Shown piece by piece: positions 7,701-15,727 of a stretch of DNA of 27,103 bases. This DNA comes from an uncultured Succinivibrionaceae bacterium (GTDB lineage Bacteria; Pseudomonadota; Gammaproteobacteria; Enterobacterales; Succinivibrionaceae), in assembly GCA_900539665.1 (NCBI GenBank), contig UQCV01000028.1, positions 1 to 27,103 on the forward strand, in the 5' to 3' direction. The notes under the pieces were generated by a model, which made no database searches, was not told where the DNA came from, and was given only the letters and a program-made list of their open reading frames with translations. The first letter of the stretch is position 1, and each line of letters opens with the position of its first letter. A program made the position numbers and the translations under genes.

Positions 7701-9104
7701 TTATTCCTTGCTTAAAGGTCTGATTTCGCCAGCCTTTAAAGTAGTATTGGTGTTCATAGCTGGAGACACCACTTTAGGTCCACCCTTACTTGTAGTGCTA
7801 GTAGGCTCTACTTTGGTGTTAGTACTTACAGCCTTTGGAGCTACAGTAGCTGTAATGCTTGAAGTAGCCTTTGGTTTTGCGTTCGCTACACTTACTGCAC
7901 TCTTTGAAGCAGTAGTTTTATTAGGCGCATTGGTGGTTTTGGGTTTAATACCTAATTCATCTGCCAAAGAACGAACTTCACCAAGAGCTAACGGTTTAGA
8001 GTTAGAAGTTTGGGTTTTAACTTGAGTTGCAGTTTGCGTACTTTTCTTAGTATTAGTAGCCTTTTTACTAACAGCTTTTTTAGTAGTAGTCTTTGGGGCT
8101 TCTGTTTTTGCTTCACTCTTAAGTGTAGTCTTGTTTTGAGTAGTTACTTTTGGAGCTTGGGTAGTTTGGGTTACTTTAGGCGAAGCATCTTCATTTTTCA
8201 TCGCTACATCTTGAGTAGCCGGAGCCACAATTACCACCCCTGATTCATTAGCCGGTGTAGTGCTTAAAACTTCATTAGGATTTTGGTTAAGGTTTGGGTT
8301 TTTAGTCGCTGTAGCGCCAAAATTTGCATCTAATGCACGAGTGCCATTAGCCACGCCATTATTTTGCACTTCATTTGGGGCTTCTTGAAGTTCAGGCTTC
8401 GCGCTAGCATTGTCTTCTAACTCAATAGCTTCGTTGCCATTAACACTATTAGTAGCGTCAAGAGTAGCTGAATTTGGATTAACTGAATTTGGCGCTTCAT
8501 TTGAAGCTGGTAAAGTAGCTTCTTGATTGTAAGCTTCATTAAGGTTTTCTAATTGATTGGCAGGAGCCTGAGTGTCGTTTACTGAAGCGTCAGATTGTTC
8601 TTCAAGCACCAAATTGCTTTCTACCACAGAAGCTGGAGACGGTGCTGTGGTTAAAGGTTCTAAAGTGGCACTTGGAGTATTTTCAACTTCAATTAAACCA
8701 TCCCCACTTGGTGCGGCATCATTACCTTTAGCCAGCAACAAACAAAGGATCAAAACTGAAGCCACCATCACCCCAGCGCCGACATAAAGTTTTAGCTTGG
8801 ACGCTGCACTATCATTGTTCGCTTTATGTTGTAAAACTAAAGCATGTACGCTTTTAACTAAGTCAGCATTAACCCCTAAAAGCTTGGCATAAGCCAAACA
8901 GTCACCTAAACGCAGATGAGCAAAACGCCCCTTTTCCATATCATTTAAAAGGTAGCTTCTAATATCGAGTTGTTCCGTGATCTGCATAAGGCTTAAACCT
9001 TTAGATTCACGAATGCTCCGCAATTGTTCCCCAAGTTTAATTGCTTCTGGCAACTCTGTTTTAGCTTCTACTTGAGCTGTACTCTGTCCGTTTCCGTTTT
9101 CCAT
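7701..9104 (-). CDS. rodZ: RodZ-like cell-shape protein with atypical C-terminus
   Basis: RodZ links MreB to the cell-wall elongation machinery. Residues ~22-85 form the cytoplasmic helix-turn-helix of the family (LGEQLRSIRESKGLSLMQIT, then YLLNDMEKGRFAHL). One transmembrane helix is at about 106-125. The periplasmic part to residue 467 is low-complexity, rich in Thr, Asn, Ala, Ser, Lys and Pro, with many NPN, TTK and PKA stretches. I see no DUF4115 beta-domain, which normally ends RodZ. A short motif (LALGEVRSLADELG, later LKAGEIRPLSKE) recurs near the end. The length exceeds E. coli RodZ (337). The ATG at 9104 has AGGA about 11 bases upstream. Order and spacing with ispG support the identification. 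Confidence 0.88.
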   Translation of the reverse strand: MENGNGQSTAQVEAKTELPEAIKLGEQLRSIRESKGLSLMQITEQLDIRSYLLNDMEKGRFAHLRLGDCLAYAKLLGVNADLVKSVHALVLQHKANNDSAASKLKLYVGAGVMVASVLILCLLLAKGNDAAPSGDGLIEVENTPSATLEPLTTAPSPASVVESNLVLEEQSDASVNDTQAPANQLENLNEAYNQEATLPASNEAPNSVNPNSATLDATNSVNGNEAIELEDNASAKPELQEAPNEVQNNGVANGTRALDANFGATATKNPNLNQNPNEVLSTTPANESGVVIVAPATQDVAMKNEDASPKVTQTTQAPKVTTQNKTTLKSEAKTEAPKTTTKKAVSKKATNTKKSTQTATQVKTQTSNSKPLALGEVRSLADELGIKPKTTNAPNKTTASKSAVSVANAKPKATSSITATVAPKAVSTNTKVEPTSTTSKGGPKVVSPAMNTNTTLKAGEIRPLSKE

Positions 9105-9157
9105 TTTTGTTATTGTCCTGTAAATACACTATAGTGACTTTGGTCGCTTAGCTAAAC

Positions 9158-9224
9158 AACTCCGTCTCTAGCTACTAACCTTGACCTATAATAAATCTCA
9201 AGGTTCGTGTTTAGAGACGGGGTT
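9158..9224. other. Long two-tier stem between pilF and rodZ
   Basis: CCGTCTCTA (9162-9170) pairs exactly with TAGAGACGG (9212-9220); inside it, AACCTTGA (9177-9184) pairs exactly with TCAAGGTT (9198-9205). AAC/GTT outside extends the stem after one mismatch. The structure fills the middle of the 151-base gap between pilF and rodZ. No T-run follows it on the minus strand. It could be a transcript-end structure for pilF, a structured rodZ leader, or a palindromic regulatory site. Confidence 0.6.
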
Positions 9225-9255
9225 CTAACATAAAGTTCAAACCTAAAAAAGTAAA

Positions 9256-10056
9256 TTAGTAATTTCCTTTCAGGTATTCAGTTCCTTCAGGCGTATTTTT
9301 AAATTTACTCATTAAAGTACGCCCATAAATTTCAGCACTAGAATATTGACCTAATTTAGTCGCAATTTTAATCTTTAAGAATAAAGTTTGGGCGGTTTCA
9401 TTCTTTTCAAACATATCGAACGTGCGCATCAGCTTATCAGCCTTTTGATAATCACCTTCTTCGTATGAAAATTGGGCAAAGTTATAAAGTAAAGATGGAG
9501 AATTGCCACCGTAATTCATCGCCTGCTCAAAGTAGCTAGCGGTACGCTTGCGGTCACCTTGATCATAGGAACAAATAGCAGCTTCCTCATAAGTACTGCT
9601 AATAGCGGCATAGTTAGGAATTTTCACCGCATCTAAGAACATCTTATCAGCTTCACTATACTTCTTTTGACTACATAAAAAAGCCCCGTAGCGAGTGAGT
9701 ACGTAACCTGAATGAGGGTATTTGCTTAACGCTTCTTTGTAAACTTTTTCCGCATTAAAATAATCTTCCACCGTCATGTAGTAATAACCCCATGCGAGGT
9801 AAAGATTTTCAGTCCCTGGATTGTATTTTTCTGCGAGCTCAAGATTGCTCTTAGCCATGGTCATTTCTTTATATTGGATATAACGCACTGCCAAGTTAAT
9901 ACGATCGTTAGCAGCCTTTTCGTAATTAATACCTTCGACATTACGTAAAATTTCGTTGCCGTTAGCATCAACGCCCACTACTATTTCTTTCGTGGTAACA
10001 CAGCCACTTATAAGCATGGCACTGCAAAGTGCAGCCACATACACAATCCCTTTCAT
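9256..10056 (-). CDS. pilF: TPR lipoprotein PilF/PilW (type IV pilus biogenesis/stability)
   Basis: PilF/PilW is an outer-membrane pilotin lipoprotein required for assembly or stability of the PilQ secretin of type IV pili. The N-terminus is a lipoprotein signal with LISGC, acylated Cys at residue 19. The rest is a chain of TPR-like helix pairs, for example NLYLAWGYYYMTVEDYFNAE and LTRYGAFLCSQKKYSEAD, covering roughly residues 45-240. The length of 266 is typical. The ATG at 10056 has AGGAG seven bases upstream. It lies between rlmN and rodZ, the usual place in vibrios and pseudomonads, and that position supports the name more than sequence alone. No other pilus gene is in the window. Confidence 0.85.
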   Translation of the reverse strand: MKGIVYVAALCSAMLISGCVTTKEIVVGVDANGNEILRNVEGINYEKAANDRINLAVRYIQYKEMTMAKSNLELAEKYNPGTENLYLAWGYYYMTVEDYFNAEKVYKEALSKYPHSGYVLTRYGAFLCSQKKYSEADKMFLDAVKIPNYAAISSTYEEAAICSYDQGDRKRTASYFEQAMNYGGNSPSLLYNFAQFSYEEGDYQKADKLMRTFDMFEKNETAQTLFLKIKIATKLGQYSSAEIYGRTLMSKFKNTPEGTEYLKGNY

Positions 10057-10126
10057 CAGTCTCTCCTCTTTTGAGTCGATTAACTACGGAAAAAATCTTG
10101 TTTAGAGGTTTTTAACGCAGATGTTG

Positions 10127-11230
10127 CTATAAATCGCTAGCTGAGAACTTAGCGATAGATTTCATTTTATTCTTTACTTCACCTACTAATTGACCGCAGG
10201 CAGCTTTAATATCATCGCCTCTAGTCTTTCTAGTAACCACGGTGTAACCACGATCAGTTAAAATTTGGTAGAACTTATTAACCGCATCCATCTCCGGTTT
10301 TCTAAAAGTCGAAGCCCCATGAGGATTAAATGGAATCAGGTTAATCTTACACGGAGTGTGGGCTAATAAGGTAGCTAATTCACGAGCCTGCGCTGGAGAA
10401 TCATTCACCCCTGCTAGCAATACGTACTCAATGGTGACCCTGCCACTATTAGCATTAGACTTTTCTACGTATCCAGCTACCGCTTTTAAGATGGAAGCAA
10501 TATTATAGCGTTCATTAAGAGGGACCAAACGACTTCTCAATTCATCGTTAGGCGCGTGCAAAGAAATAGCTAAAGCTACATCTATAACATCACCTAAACG
10601 TTCAAGATTTGGCACTACGCCAGCTGTAGAAATGGTTACTCGACGCTTAGAAAGACCAAAACCTAAGTCATCAAGCATCAAGTTCATAGCTCTAACCACA
10701 TTATCAAAATTGAATAATGGTTCCCCCATACCCATTAAAACCACATTATCAATAGCACGTAATTTAGGATTAGGAGTAAAACCAATACGAGATGTGGCCC
10801 GCCATACTTGGCCAATAATTTCTGAAGTTTTTAGATTACGGTTAAAGCCTTGCGCCCCGGTGGCACAAAAGGCACAATTTACGGCACAACCTACCTGAGT
10901 TGATACACACAAAGTGGCGCGATCCCCATCAGGGATATACACAGTTTCTACCAACTGCCCATCACCAGCATCTAAGGCCCATTTAATGGTCCCATCACTG
11001 CCTCGATTTTCAGCCATTATTTCAGGAGCATGAATGTAAGCCACTTCCGCTAAACGCGCTTGCAAATCACGTTTAATATTGGTCATTTCAGAAAAGTCAG
11101 TCACCCCAAATTGATAAATCCATTTCATCAATTGCTGAGCTCGGAATTTCTTTTCCCCAAGTCCAATAACGAAGTCTTCCATTCCCTTGCGATCAAGGTC
11201 GAGTAAATTCACTTTTGCTGTTGTTGTCAT
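10127..11230 (-). CDS. rlmN: Dual-specificity rRNA/tRNA adenine C2-methyltransferase RlmN
   Basis: RlmN is a radical-SAM enzyme that methylates C2 of A2503 in 23S rRNA and A37 of several tRNAs. The cluster motif CX3CX2C is at Cys115, Cys119 and Cys122 (GCAVNCAFCATG). The second catalytic cysteine is Cys345 in RKTRGDDIKAACGQL. GMGEPLFN and VTISTAGVVP are further family blocks. The length of 367 is close to E. coli (384). The start at 11230 is preceded by a weak GGA 12 bases upstream, so translation initiation may be modest. A good sigma-70-type promoter lies just upstream at 11271-11299. It is followed by pilF after 70 bases. Confidence 0.96.
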   Translation of the reverse strand: MTTTAKVNLLDLDRKGMEDFVIGLGEKKFRAQQLMKWIYQFGVTDFSEMTNIKRDLQARLAEVAYIHAPEIMAENRGSDGTIKWALDAGDGQLVETVYIPDGDRATLCVSTQVGCAVNCAFCATGAQGFNRNLKTSEIIGQVWRATSRIGFTPNPKLRAIDNVVLMGMGEPLFNFDNVVRAMNLMLDDLGFGLSKRRVTISTAGVVPNLERLGDVIDVALAISLHAPNDELRSRLVPLNERYNIASILKAVAGYVEKSNANSGRVTIEYVLLAGVNDSPAQARELATLLAHTPCKINLIPFNPHGASTFRKPEMDAVNKFYQILTDRGYTVVTRKTRGDDIKAACGQLVGEVKNKMKSIAKFSASDL

Positions 11231-11270
11231 TGCCGAATATGATCCGCTTTCATCCTTTATATATCGGCTG

Positions 11271-11299
11271 ATTATAACAAAAAACCATATGACCTGTCA
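11271..11299 (-). promoter_or_regulatory. Sigma-70-type promoter for rlmN
   Basis: On the minus strand ATGACA (11299-11294), a 17-base spacer and TATAAT (11276-11271) give five of six and six of six consensus matches. The predicted transcript would start near 11264, leaving a leader of about 34 bases before the rlmN ATG. The -35 box sits inside the palindrome at 11286-11301. Confidence 0.6.
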
Positions 11300-11301
11300 T
11301 A
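11279..11301 (-). terminator. Palindrome/terminator-like hairpin after cobB
   Basis: ATATGAC (11286-11292) and GTCATAT (11295-11301) form a perfect 7-bp stem with a 2-base centre. On the minus strand it is followed by GGTTTTT. It is located 36 bases after the cobB stop codon and fits a weak intrinsic terminator. Because it overlaps the rlmN promoter, it may instead or also be an operator. Confidence 0.4.
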
Positions 11302-11336
11302 TTTGTGCGCACCTTTGACTGCCCTTATGCCAAGCT

Positions 11337-12119
11337 TTAGGTTGATGGTAAAAAACTTAAATCACCGGTCGCTAATAAATTATCCACAAGTTCAGGCACG
11401 GTTTTAGTAGCCGGACCATATACACCCGCGTCAAAGCCTGAAGCCACCACAGATTTTTGGAGATTAACCTCGATATTAAATGCACCACTACGGTGGGCCA
11501 CGGCCGCAAAGCCCGCCGCAGGATACACAACCCCCGAAGTACCAATAGCAACAAAAAGCTCAGTGTTACGTAAAATCGTTTCGATTTCATCCATAAAAAG
11601 CGGCATTTCCCCAAACCACACGATATCAGGCCGCACGGCATCAACGCCGCAATATGGACATTTGGTGTGTTCATCAGTGTCTTCCATCCAAGAAAAAGAA
11701 CGTCCGCAATGCTCACATCGAGCACTTAACAGTAAGCCATGCATATGAATTGGAGGCAAAGTTTTACGCCCTGCATGAAAGATTCCGGCTTCATCTTTAT
11801 AAAAAGCGCGTTCATGCAAATCATCTATGTTTTGCGTGATTAACGTGCAACTACCACCCGCTGAAACTTGAGGCCATTTAGCTGCTAATTTTACTAAGGC
11901 ATTATGCGCTGCATTAGGTTCAACTGCACTTAAACCCGAACGCATCTTATTGTAAAAAGCATGCACTAACTCAGGATTGCGAGCAAAACCCTCATAAGTA
12001 GCTACATCTTCCACGCGGTGTTGTTCCCAAAGCCCCGTTTCTGAACGAAACACCGGAATGCCAGATTCCGCAGAAATACCAGCACCGGTTAAAATAGTAA
12101 TGTGTTTTAACTCTGACAT
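11337..12119 (-). CDS. cobB: Sirtuin NAD-dependent protein deacylase, CobB-like
   Basis: A class III sirtuin that removes acyl groups from protein lysines using NAD. The NAD motif GAGISAESGIPVFR is at residues 12-25, TQNIDD at 95-100, the catalytic His127 in HMHGLL, and a Cys4 zinc site at Cys135/Cys138 and Cys154/Cys157. The later GTSGVVYPAAGF block contributes to the cofactor pocket. The E. coli CobB acyl-pocket motif Tyr-x-x-Arg aligns here with YNKM (56-59), so the Arg appears replaced by Met, with Arg at the next position. The length of 260 fits the family. The ATG at 12119 has a strong GGAGG site seven bases upstream. Its location between ndk and rlmN is not the usual one. Confidence 0.94.
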   Translation of the reverse strand: MSELKHITILTGAGISAESGIPVFRSETGLWEQHRVEDVATYEGFARNPELVHAFYNKMRSGLSAVEPNAAHNALVKLAAKWPQVSAGGSCTLITQNIDDLHERAFYKDEAGIFHAGRKTLPPIHMHGLLLSARCEHCGRSFSWMEDTDEHTKCPYCGVDAVRPDIVWFGEMPLFMDEIETILRNTELFVAIGTSGVVYPAAGFAAVAHRSGAFNIEVNLQKSVVASGFDAGVYGPATKTVPELVDNLLATGDLSFLPST

Positions 12120-12191
12120 TTGTATTCCTCCAAAGACGAAGTTTTAATCATACCTAGGACTTTACCTAACGCAGTTAAATCTTGTTCTTAT

Positions 12192-12623
12192 TTACCGCGT
12201 CCGCGGGCAAATTTCTTCTTCAGAAAAGAAATAGGAAATTTCACGTTCTGCCGCTTCCAAGCAATCTGAACCATGAACTGCGTTTTGATCAATCGAAACT
12301 GCATAGTCAGCTCTAATTGAACCGGCGCGAGCTTTTTTAGGATCAGTTTCCCCGATTACTTCACGATGGCGTCTTACGGCATCTTCCCCTTCTAATACCT
12401 GCACAACTACGGGTCCGGAAACCATAAAATCGATAATGTCTTCAAAAAATGGCTTTGCTCTTAAGTGAGCATAAAATCCACGGGCTTCTGGGCGAGACAA
12501 ATGCACCATTTTAATGGCAATAATCTTCAGGCCTGCATTTTCAAAGCGATGGTAAATATCGCCAATTAGATTACGTGCCACTACATCGGGTTTAATAATC
12601 GAAAAAGTTCTTTCCACGGTCAT
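12192..12623 (-). CDS. ndk: Nucleoside-diphosphate kinase
   Basis: Ndk moves the gamma-phosphate from ATP to other nucleoside diphosphates through a phosphohistidine. The active-site signature NAVHGSD contains His117, and TFSIIKPD holds Lys11. From the ATG at 12623 the protein is 143 residues, exactly the E. coli length, and that ATG has GGGGGA eight bases upstream. A further-upstream ATG at 12701 would add 26 residues unrelated to the family and would begin inside a terminator. The final residues (EEEICPRTR) are a slightly extended Arg-containing end. It sits after pepB, in a separate unit because of the terminator at 12686-12714, and may run on into cobB across 72 bases. Confidence 0.97.
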   Translation of the reverse strand: MTVERTFSIIKPDVVARNLIGDIYHRFENAGLKIIAIKMVHLSRPEARGFYAHLRAKPFFEDIIDFMVSGPVVVQVLEGEDAVRRHREVIGETDPKKARAGSIRADYAVSIDQNAVHGSDCLEAAEREISYFFSEEEICPRTR

Positions 12624-12685
12624 AAAGCATTCCCCCGTTCTCTTTTTTGGGCTTCCCCTTTTGTTATATTGATTTAGCTTAAAGC

Positions 12686-12714
12686 AAAAAAAGAGGGGCA
12701 TTGCCCCTCTTTTT
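12686..12714 (-). terminator. Intrinsic terminator between pepB and ndk
   Basis: GAGGGGC and GCCCCTC form a 7-bp GC-rich stem around ATT, flanked by an A-run (12686-12692) and a T-run (12710-12714). It is symmetrical and so could work in both directions. On the minus strand it lies 24 bases after the pepB stop codon and ends pepB transcription before ndk. Confidence 0.85.
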
Positions 12715-12737
12715 CTGAAATGTGATCATCCCAAAAA

Positions 12738-14081
12738 TTAGACGTCAAGTTTTTCTAGATAGTGCACAAGAGATCTCACTCCGTGCCCTTTACCACCGGC
12801 AGCATAAAGTGAATTTGCTACCCTTTGATAGCTAGCAGCTAAATCGATATGAAGCCACGTATCTTTATTGGTCACAAAACGACTTAAAAAGGCTGCTGCA
12901 GTCGTCGCCCCAGGTAGACTGTCGCCTGAAACAGAATTGGTAATATCAGCAAAACTAGAAGTAACTAAAGATAGATGCATCGGCGCAAATGGTAAGCGCC
13001 AAGCGTATTCGTATTCTTCGGTCGCCGCTTCCTCAAAAAGATTACTTAGCTTAGTGTTTAAAGACAACGCCGCATTATAATCGCGCCCTAAAGCAACCTT
13101 AGCAGCCCCCGTTAAAGTGGCTGCATCAACCACATAACGACAGTCAGCAACGCGCAATAAACCATCAGCTAAAACTAAACGCCCTTCCGCATCGGTATTT
13201 GCAATTTCCACACTCACGCCGTTAGGGTAAGTGATGAGATCCCCTACCTTCATGGCACTACCAGAAATTACATTTTCAGCACAGCATAAACAAGCCTTTA
13301 AGTTATGTTTAAAACCACGCACCGCCGCAAGCGCCATAGCACCAGCTACAGTGGCGGCCCCACCCATATCTGAGTGCATTGAACGCATAAATTCAGATGG
13401 CTTTAAACTGTACCCACCAGTATCAAAGGTAATACCTTTACCCACTAAACCAGCGAACGTCTGAGCCCCAGATTCTGGCGTCCAAGAAAGTTCGTAAAGA
13501 CATGGTTTATTAACGCTGCCCCCACCTACGGTCATAAGGCCCACAAGGTGTGACGCCTCTAAACTAGCCCCTGAAATAGCCTTAAAAGTTAAACCCGAAC
13601 CAACAATCTGACAGAGTTTATCAAGCTCAGTTCCCATAGATAATGGAGTGAGCTGATTAGCCGGTAAATCAATAACTCGACGCACCCATGAAATAATTTC
13701 TTCTTCTTTCATAAAGGCTACATCAGAGCTTAATTCCTCAGGCAATAACACCACGCCCGTCCCAAAAGATTGATGATACCCACGTAACCAAGCAGAGGTA
13801 AAAGCTTGATCCCATTTATAGGCCCCATCCATAGAGAGCACTAGGGTGCGATAACCTAAACCACGAATTTCACGCCCCGCCTTTTGTAAAGTACGTAAAA
13901 ACTCACGCTTCTCTTCAGGGTTCGCTAAAGCGTTTAACGGTTCCGCTAAACATACATGAAGTCCACTGGCATCGATGACAATATTTTTATCTTTAGGCCA
14001 ATAGGCCGGAATATAAGCCGCATCTTCTAAAAATACTTTAACCGGTTCTTGACCTAATTCTTTATTTGCTTCAACTATCAT
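12738..14081 (-). CDS. pepB: M17 aminopeptidase, peptidase B (PepB)
   Basis: A two-metal M17 leucyl-aminopeptidase-family enzyme. The signature NTDAEGRL is at residues 295-302. Metal or catalytic residues are visible in GKGITFDTGG (Lys215, Asp220), HSDMGG (Asp238) and the signature (Asp297, Glu299, Arg301). The sequence is closer to PepB than PepA: LFLCCADN-like LKACLCCAEN, WRLP, and LHIDLAASY all match PepB positions. The length of 447 compares with 427 in E. coli PepB. The ATG at 14081 has AAGGA about nine bases upstream. PepB usually sits at the end of the isc operon; here it follows iscS directly, across 249 bases of repeat-containing DNA, with all genes between missing. Confidence 0.94.
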   Translation of the reverse strand: MIVEANKELGQEPVKVFLEDAAYIPAYWPKDKNIVIDASGLHVCLAEPLNALANPEEKREFLRTLQKAGREIRGLGYRTLVLSMDGAYKWDQAFTSAWLRGYHQSFGTGVVLLPEELSSDVAFMKEEEIISWVRRVIDLPANQLTPLSMGTELDKLCQIVGSGLTFKAISGASLEASHLVGLMTVGGGSVNKPCLYELSWTPESGAQTFAGLVGKGITFDTGGYSLKPSEFMRSMHSDMGGAATVAGAMALAAVRGFKHNLKACLCCAENVISGSAMKVGDLITYPNGVSVEIANTDAEGRLVLADGLLRVADCRYVVDAATLTGAAKVALGRDYNAALSLNTKLSNLFEEAATEEYEYAWRLPFAPMHLSLVTSSFADITNSVSGDSLPGATTAAAFLSRFVTNKDTWLHIDLAASYQRVANSLYAAGGKGHGVRSLVHYLEKLDV

Positions 14082-14108
14082 AACTCTTAATCCTTATCCA
14101 CATCTAGC

Positions 14109-14144
14109 GGCTATTTTTGTGACTATTTTAGCGACTATTTTAAC
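14109..14144. repeat. Three imperfect 12-bp tandem units upstream of pepB
   Basis: GGCTATTTTTGT, GACTATTTTAGC and GACTATTTTAAC follow each other at 14109-14144, between the iscS stop and the pepB start. The last two differ at only one position. They may be chance slippage products or binding sites in the pepB promoter region. Confidence 0.6.
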
Positions 14145-14237
14145 CACTAAAACCACACCACCTAGGTCTTTGCTAATTTAAACAGCTTAACTCTCAAGCC
14201 TCATGGCGACCCAATTTTTATTAGCTTTAAGTTAGGC

Positions 14238-14274
14238 TTTATGTAGTTTGTCCTTTATGTAGTTTGTCCTTTAT
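14238..14274. repeat. 16-bp tandem duplication in the iscS-pepB gap
   Basis: TTTATGTAGTTTGTCC occurs twice without a break (14238-14253 and 14254-14269), followed by a partial third TTTAT. Close by, GGTTAGGTTAGGTT is a 5-base-unit repeat. The gap has the look of slippage-prone, non-coding DNA. Confidence 0.75.
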
Positions 14275-14330
14275 TTTGTTTTGGGTTAGGTTAGGTTGCG
14301 TTACTAACAACCATTTCGCTAACTTAAGTC

Positions 14331-15503
14331 CTAGGCCGACCAACCACTACCAAGCCTTTTTTGCTCTGCATAAACCTCAGTAAAAATTTTGCTAGCCGCT
14401 TCGATTTCTTCATCGGTGGTGAAGCGCCCGAAAGAAATTCTAATCGAACTATGGGCATCGCTATCGCTTAAACCTAAAGCTTTTAAAACATAAGATGGGT
14501 TTAAAGAAGCGGAAGTACAAGCGGAACCAGTAGAAACAGCAAGTCCTCTTAAAGCAAGTAAAAAGGTTTCCCCATTTACCCCTGAAAAAGTAACATTTAA
14601 GTTGTTAGGTAAGCGTGCACTCATACTGCCATTTACCTTAGTGCCTGGTAAAGCTAAAAGAGCCGCCGCTAACTTATCACGCATCGCTTGAAGCCTAGAA
14701 GTATCACGCTTAAATTCTTTCACCGCTAACGCATATGCTTCCCCCATCCCAACAATTTGGTGGGTAGCAAGAGTCCCAGAGCGCATACCTCTTTCATGCC
14801 CACCGCCTCTGATAACAGGTTCTGGCAAAGGTACACCTTGGCGTACGTAAAACGCCCCTATTCCTTTAGGACCATACACTTTGTGCGCACTAAAAGACAA
14901 GTAATCCACTGGCATGGTCGTCACATCAATCTTCACCTTACCCGCACTTTGCGCACAGTCGCTGTGAAATAAAGCTCCAGCTTCATGGGCAACCTTGGCT
15001 AATTCGCCAATATCCTGAATCACCCCGATTTCATTGTTAGCGTGCATCAAACTAACTAACAACGTATCTTCATCGATTGCATCTGCTAACATTTCTTTGG
15101 TAATAATACCGTCACTACCTGGTTGAAGATAAGTAACCTTATAGCCTTTACTTTCAAGATAATGGCACGGATCTAAGATCGCTTTGTGTTCTAGCATGGA
15201 AGTAATAATATGACGACGGGGGCTACTCTTAGCTAAAGCTTCAGCCACCCCAATTATTGCCAAATTATCACTTTCTGTAGCCCCAGAGGTGAAGACGATT
15301 TCTCTTGAATCAGCACCACATAAAGCCGCTACTTGTGAACGCCCAATATCGACTGCTTCAGCCGCTTCCCAACCATAGCGGTGGGACTTAGAAGCAGGGT
15401 TCGCAAAATTACCTTCTAAGGTGAGCGCAGCGCTCATTTTAGCGGCTACTCTTGGATCAACTGGAGTGGTCGCAGCATAATCTAAATAAATAGGATTCAT
15501 CAT
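14331..15503 (-). CDS. iscS: Cysteine desulfurase, IscS type, with short C-terminus
   Basis: A PLP enzyme that converts cysteine to alanine and a persulfide for Fe-S clusters, tRNA thiolation and other sulfur uses. Family marks are YLDYAATTPVDPRVA, TSGATESDNLA (residues 72-82), the PLP lysine Lys208 in SAHKVYGPKG, and the persulfide Cys329 in the flexible loop STGSACTSASL. These match group I IscS/NifS rather than SufS. It ends at residue 390, 61 residues after the active Cys, against about 76 in E. coli IscS, so the tail that contributes to IscU contact is missing. No iscR, iscU, iscA, hscBA or fdx is beside it. Two adjacent ATG codons (15503 and 15500) are possible starts. A NifS-like housekeeping role is the main alternative. 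Confidence 0.93.
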   Translation of the reverse strand: MMNPIYLDYAATTPVDPRVAAKMSAALTLEGNFANPASKSHRYGWEAAEAVDIGRSQVAALCGADSREIVFTSGATESDNLAIIGVAEALAKSSPRRHIITSMLEHKAILDPCHYLESKGYKVTYLQPGSDGIITKEMLADAIDEDTLLVSLMHANNEIGVIQDIGELAKVAHEAGALFHSDCAQSAGKVKIDVTTMPVDYLSFSAHKVYGPKGIGAFYVRQGVPLPEPVIRGGGHERGMRSGTLATHQIVGMGEAYALAVKEFKRDTSRLQAMRDKLAAALLALPGTKVNGSMSARLPNNLNVTFSGVNGETFLLALRGLAVSTGSACTSASLNPSYVLKALGLSDSDAHSSIRISFGRFTTDEEIEAASKIFTEVYAEQKRLGSGWSA

Positions 15504-15727
15504 ATTAAAAAGCTCTCACGTGGCTCCTCGTAATACGGTTTGGTCTCTCATCTGACTTAATTATAAATTTATGGTAACTTAAGAACCGCACGTTTTTCTT
15601 TTACACCTCGTCTAAATTAAAAGCTTTGGCCCGACAAGGCTTGTTAAGTTTATAAATTCACAGGTCGAATAATAGTTTAGGACGTCTCAAAATATTTACT
15701 TATTTCGTCTATTTTACCCAAAACTTA

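Noticed and set aside
7708..8787. Several plus-strand open frames opposite rodZ
   Set aside because: They mirror the low-complexity Thr/Ala/Asn tail of RodZ; the repeats keep the reverse frames open.
11231..11257. Possible 8-codon leader peptide whose stop overlaps the rlmN start
   Set aside because: The only AAAGG lies immediately next to its ATG, too close to work, and no regulatory codon run is present.
12624..12701. N-terminal extension of Ndk from an upstream ATG
   Set aside because: It starts inside the pepB terminator, has no family match, and the inner start gives the exact family length.
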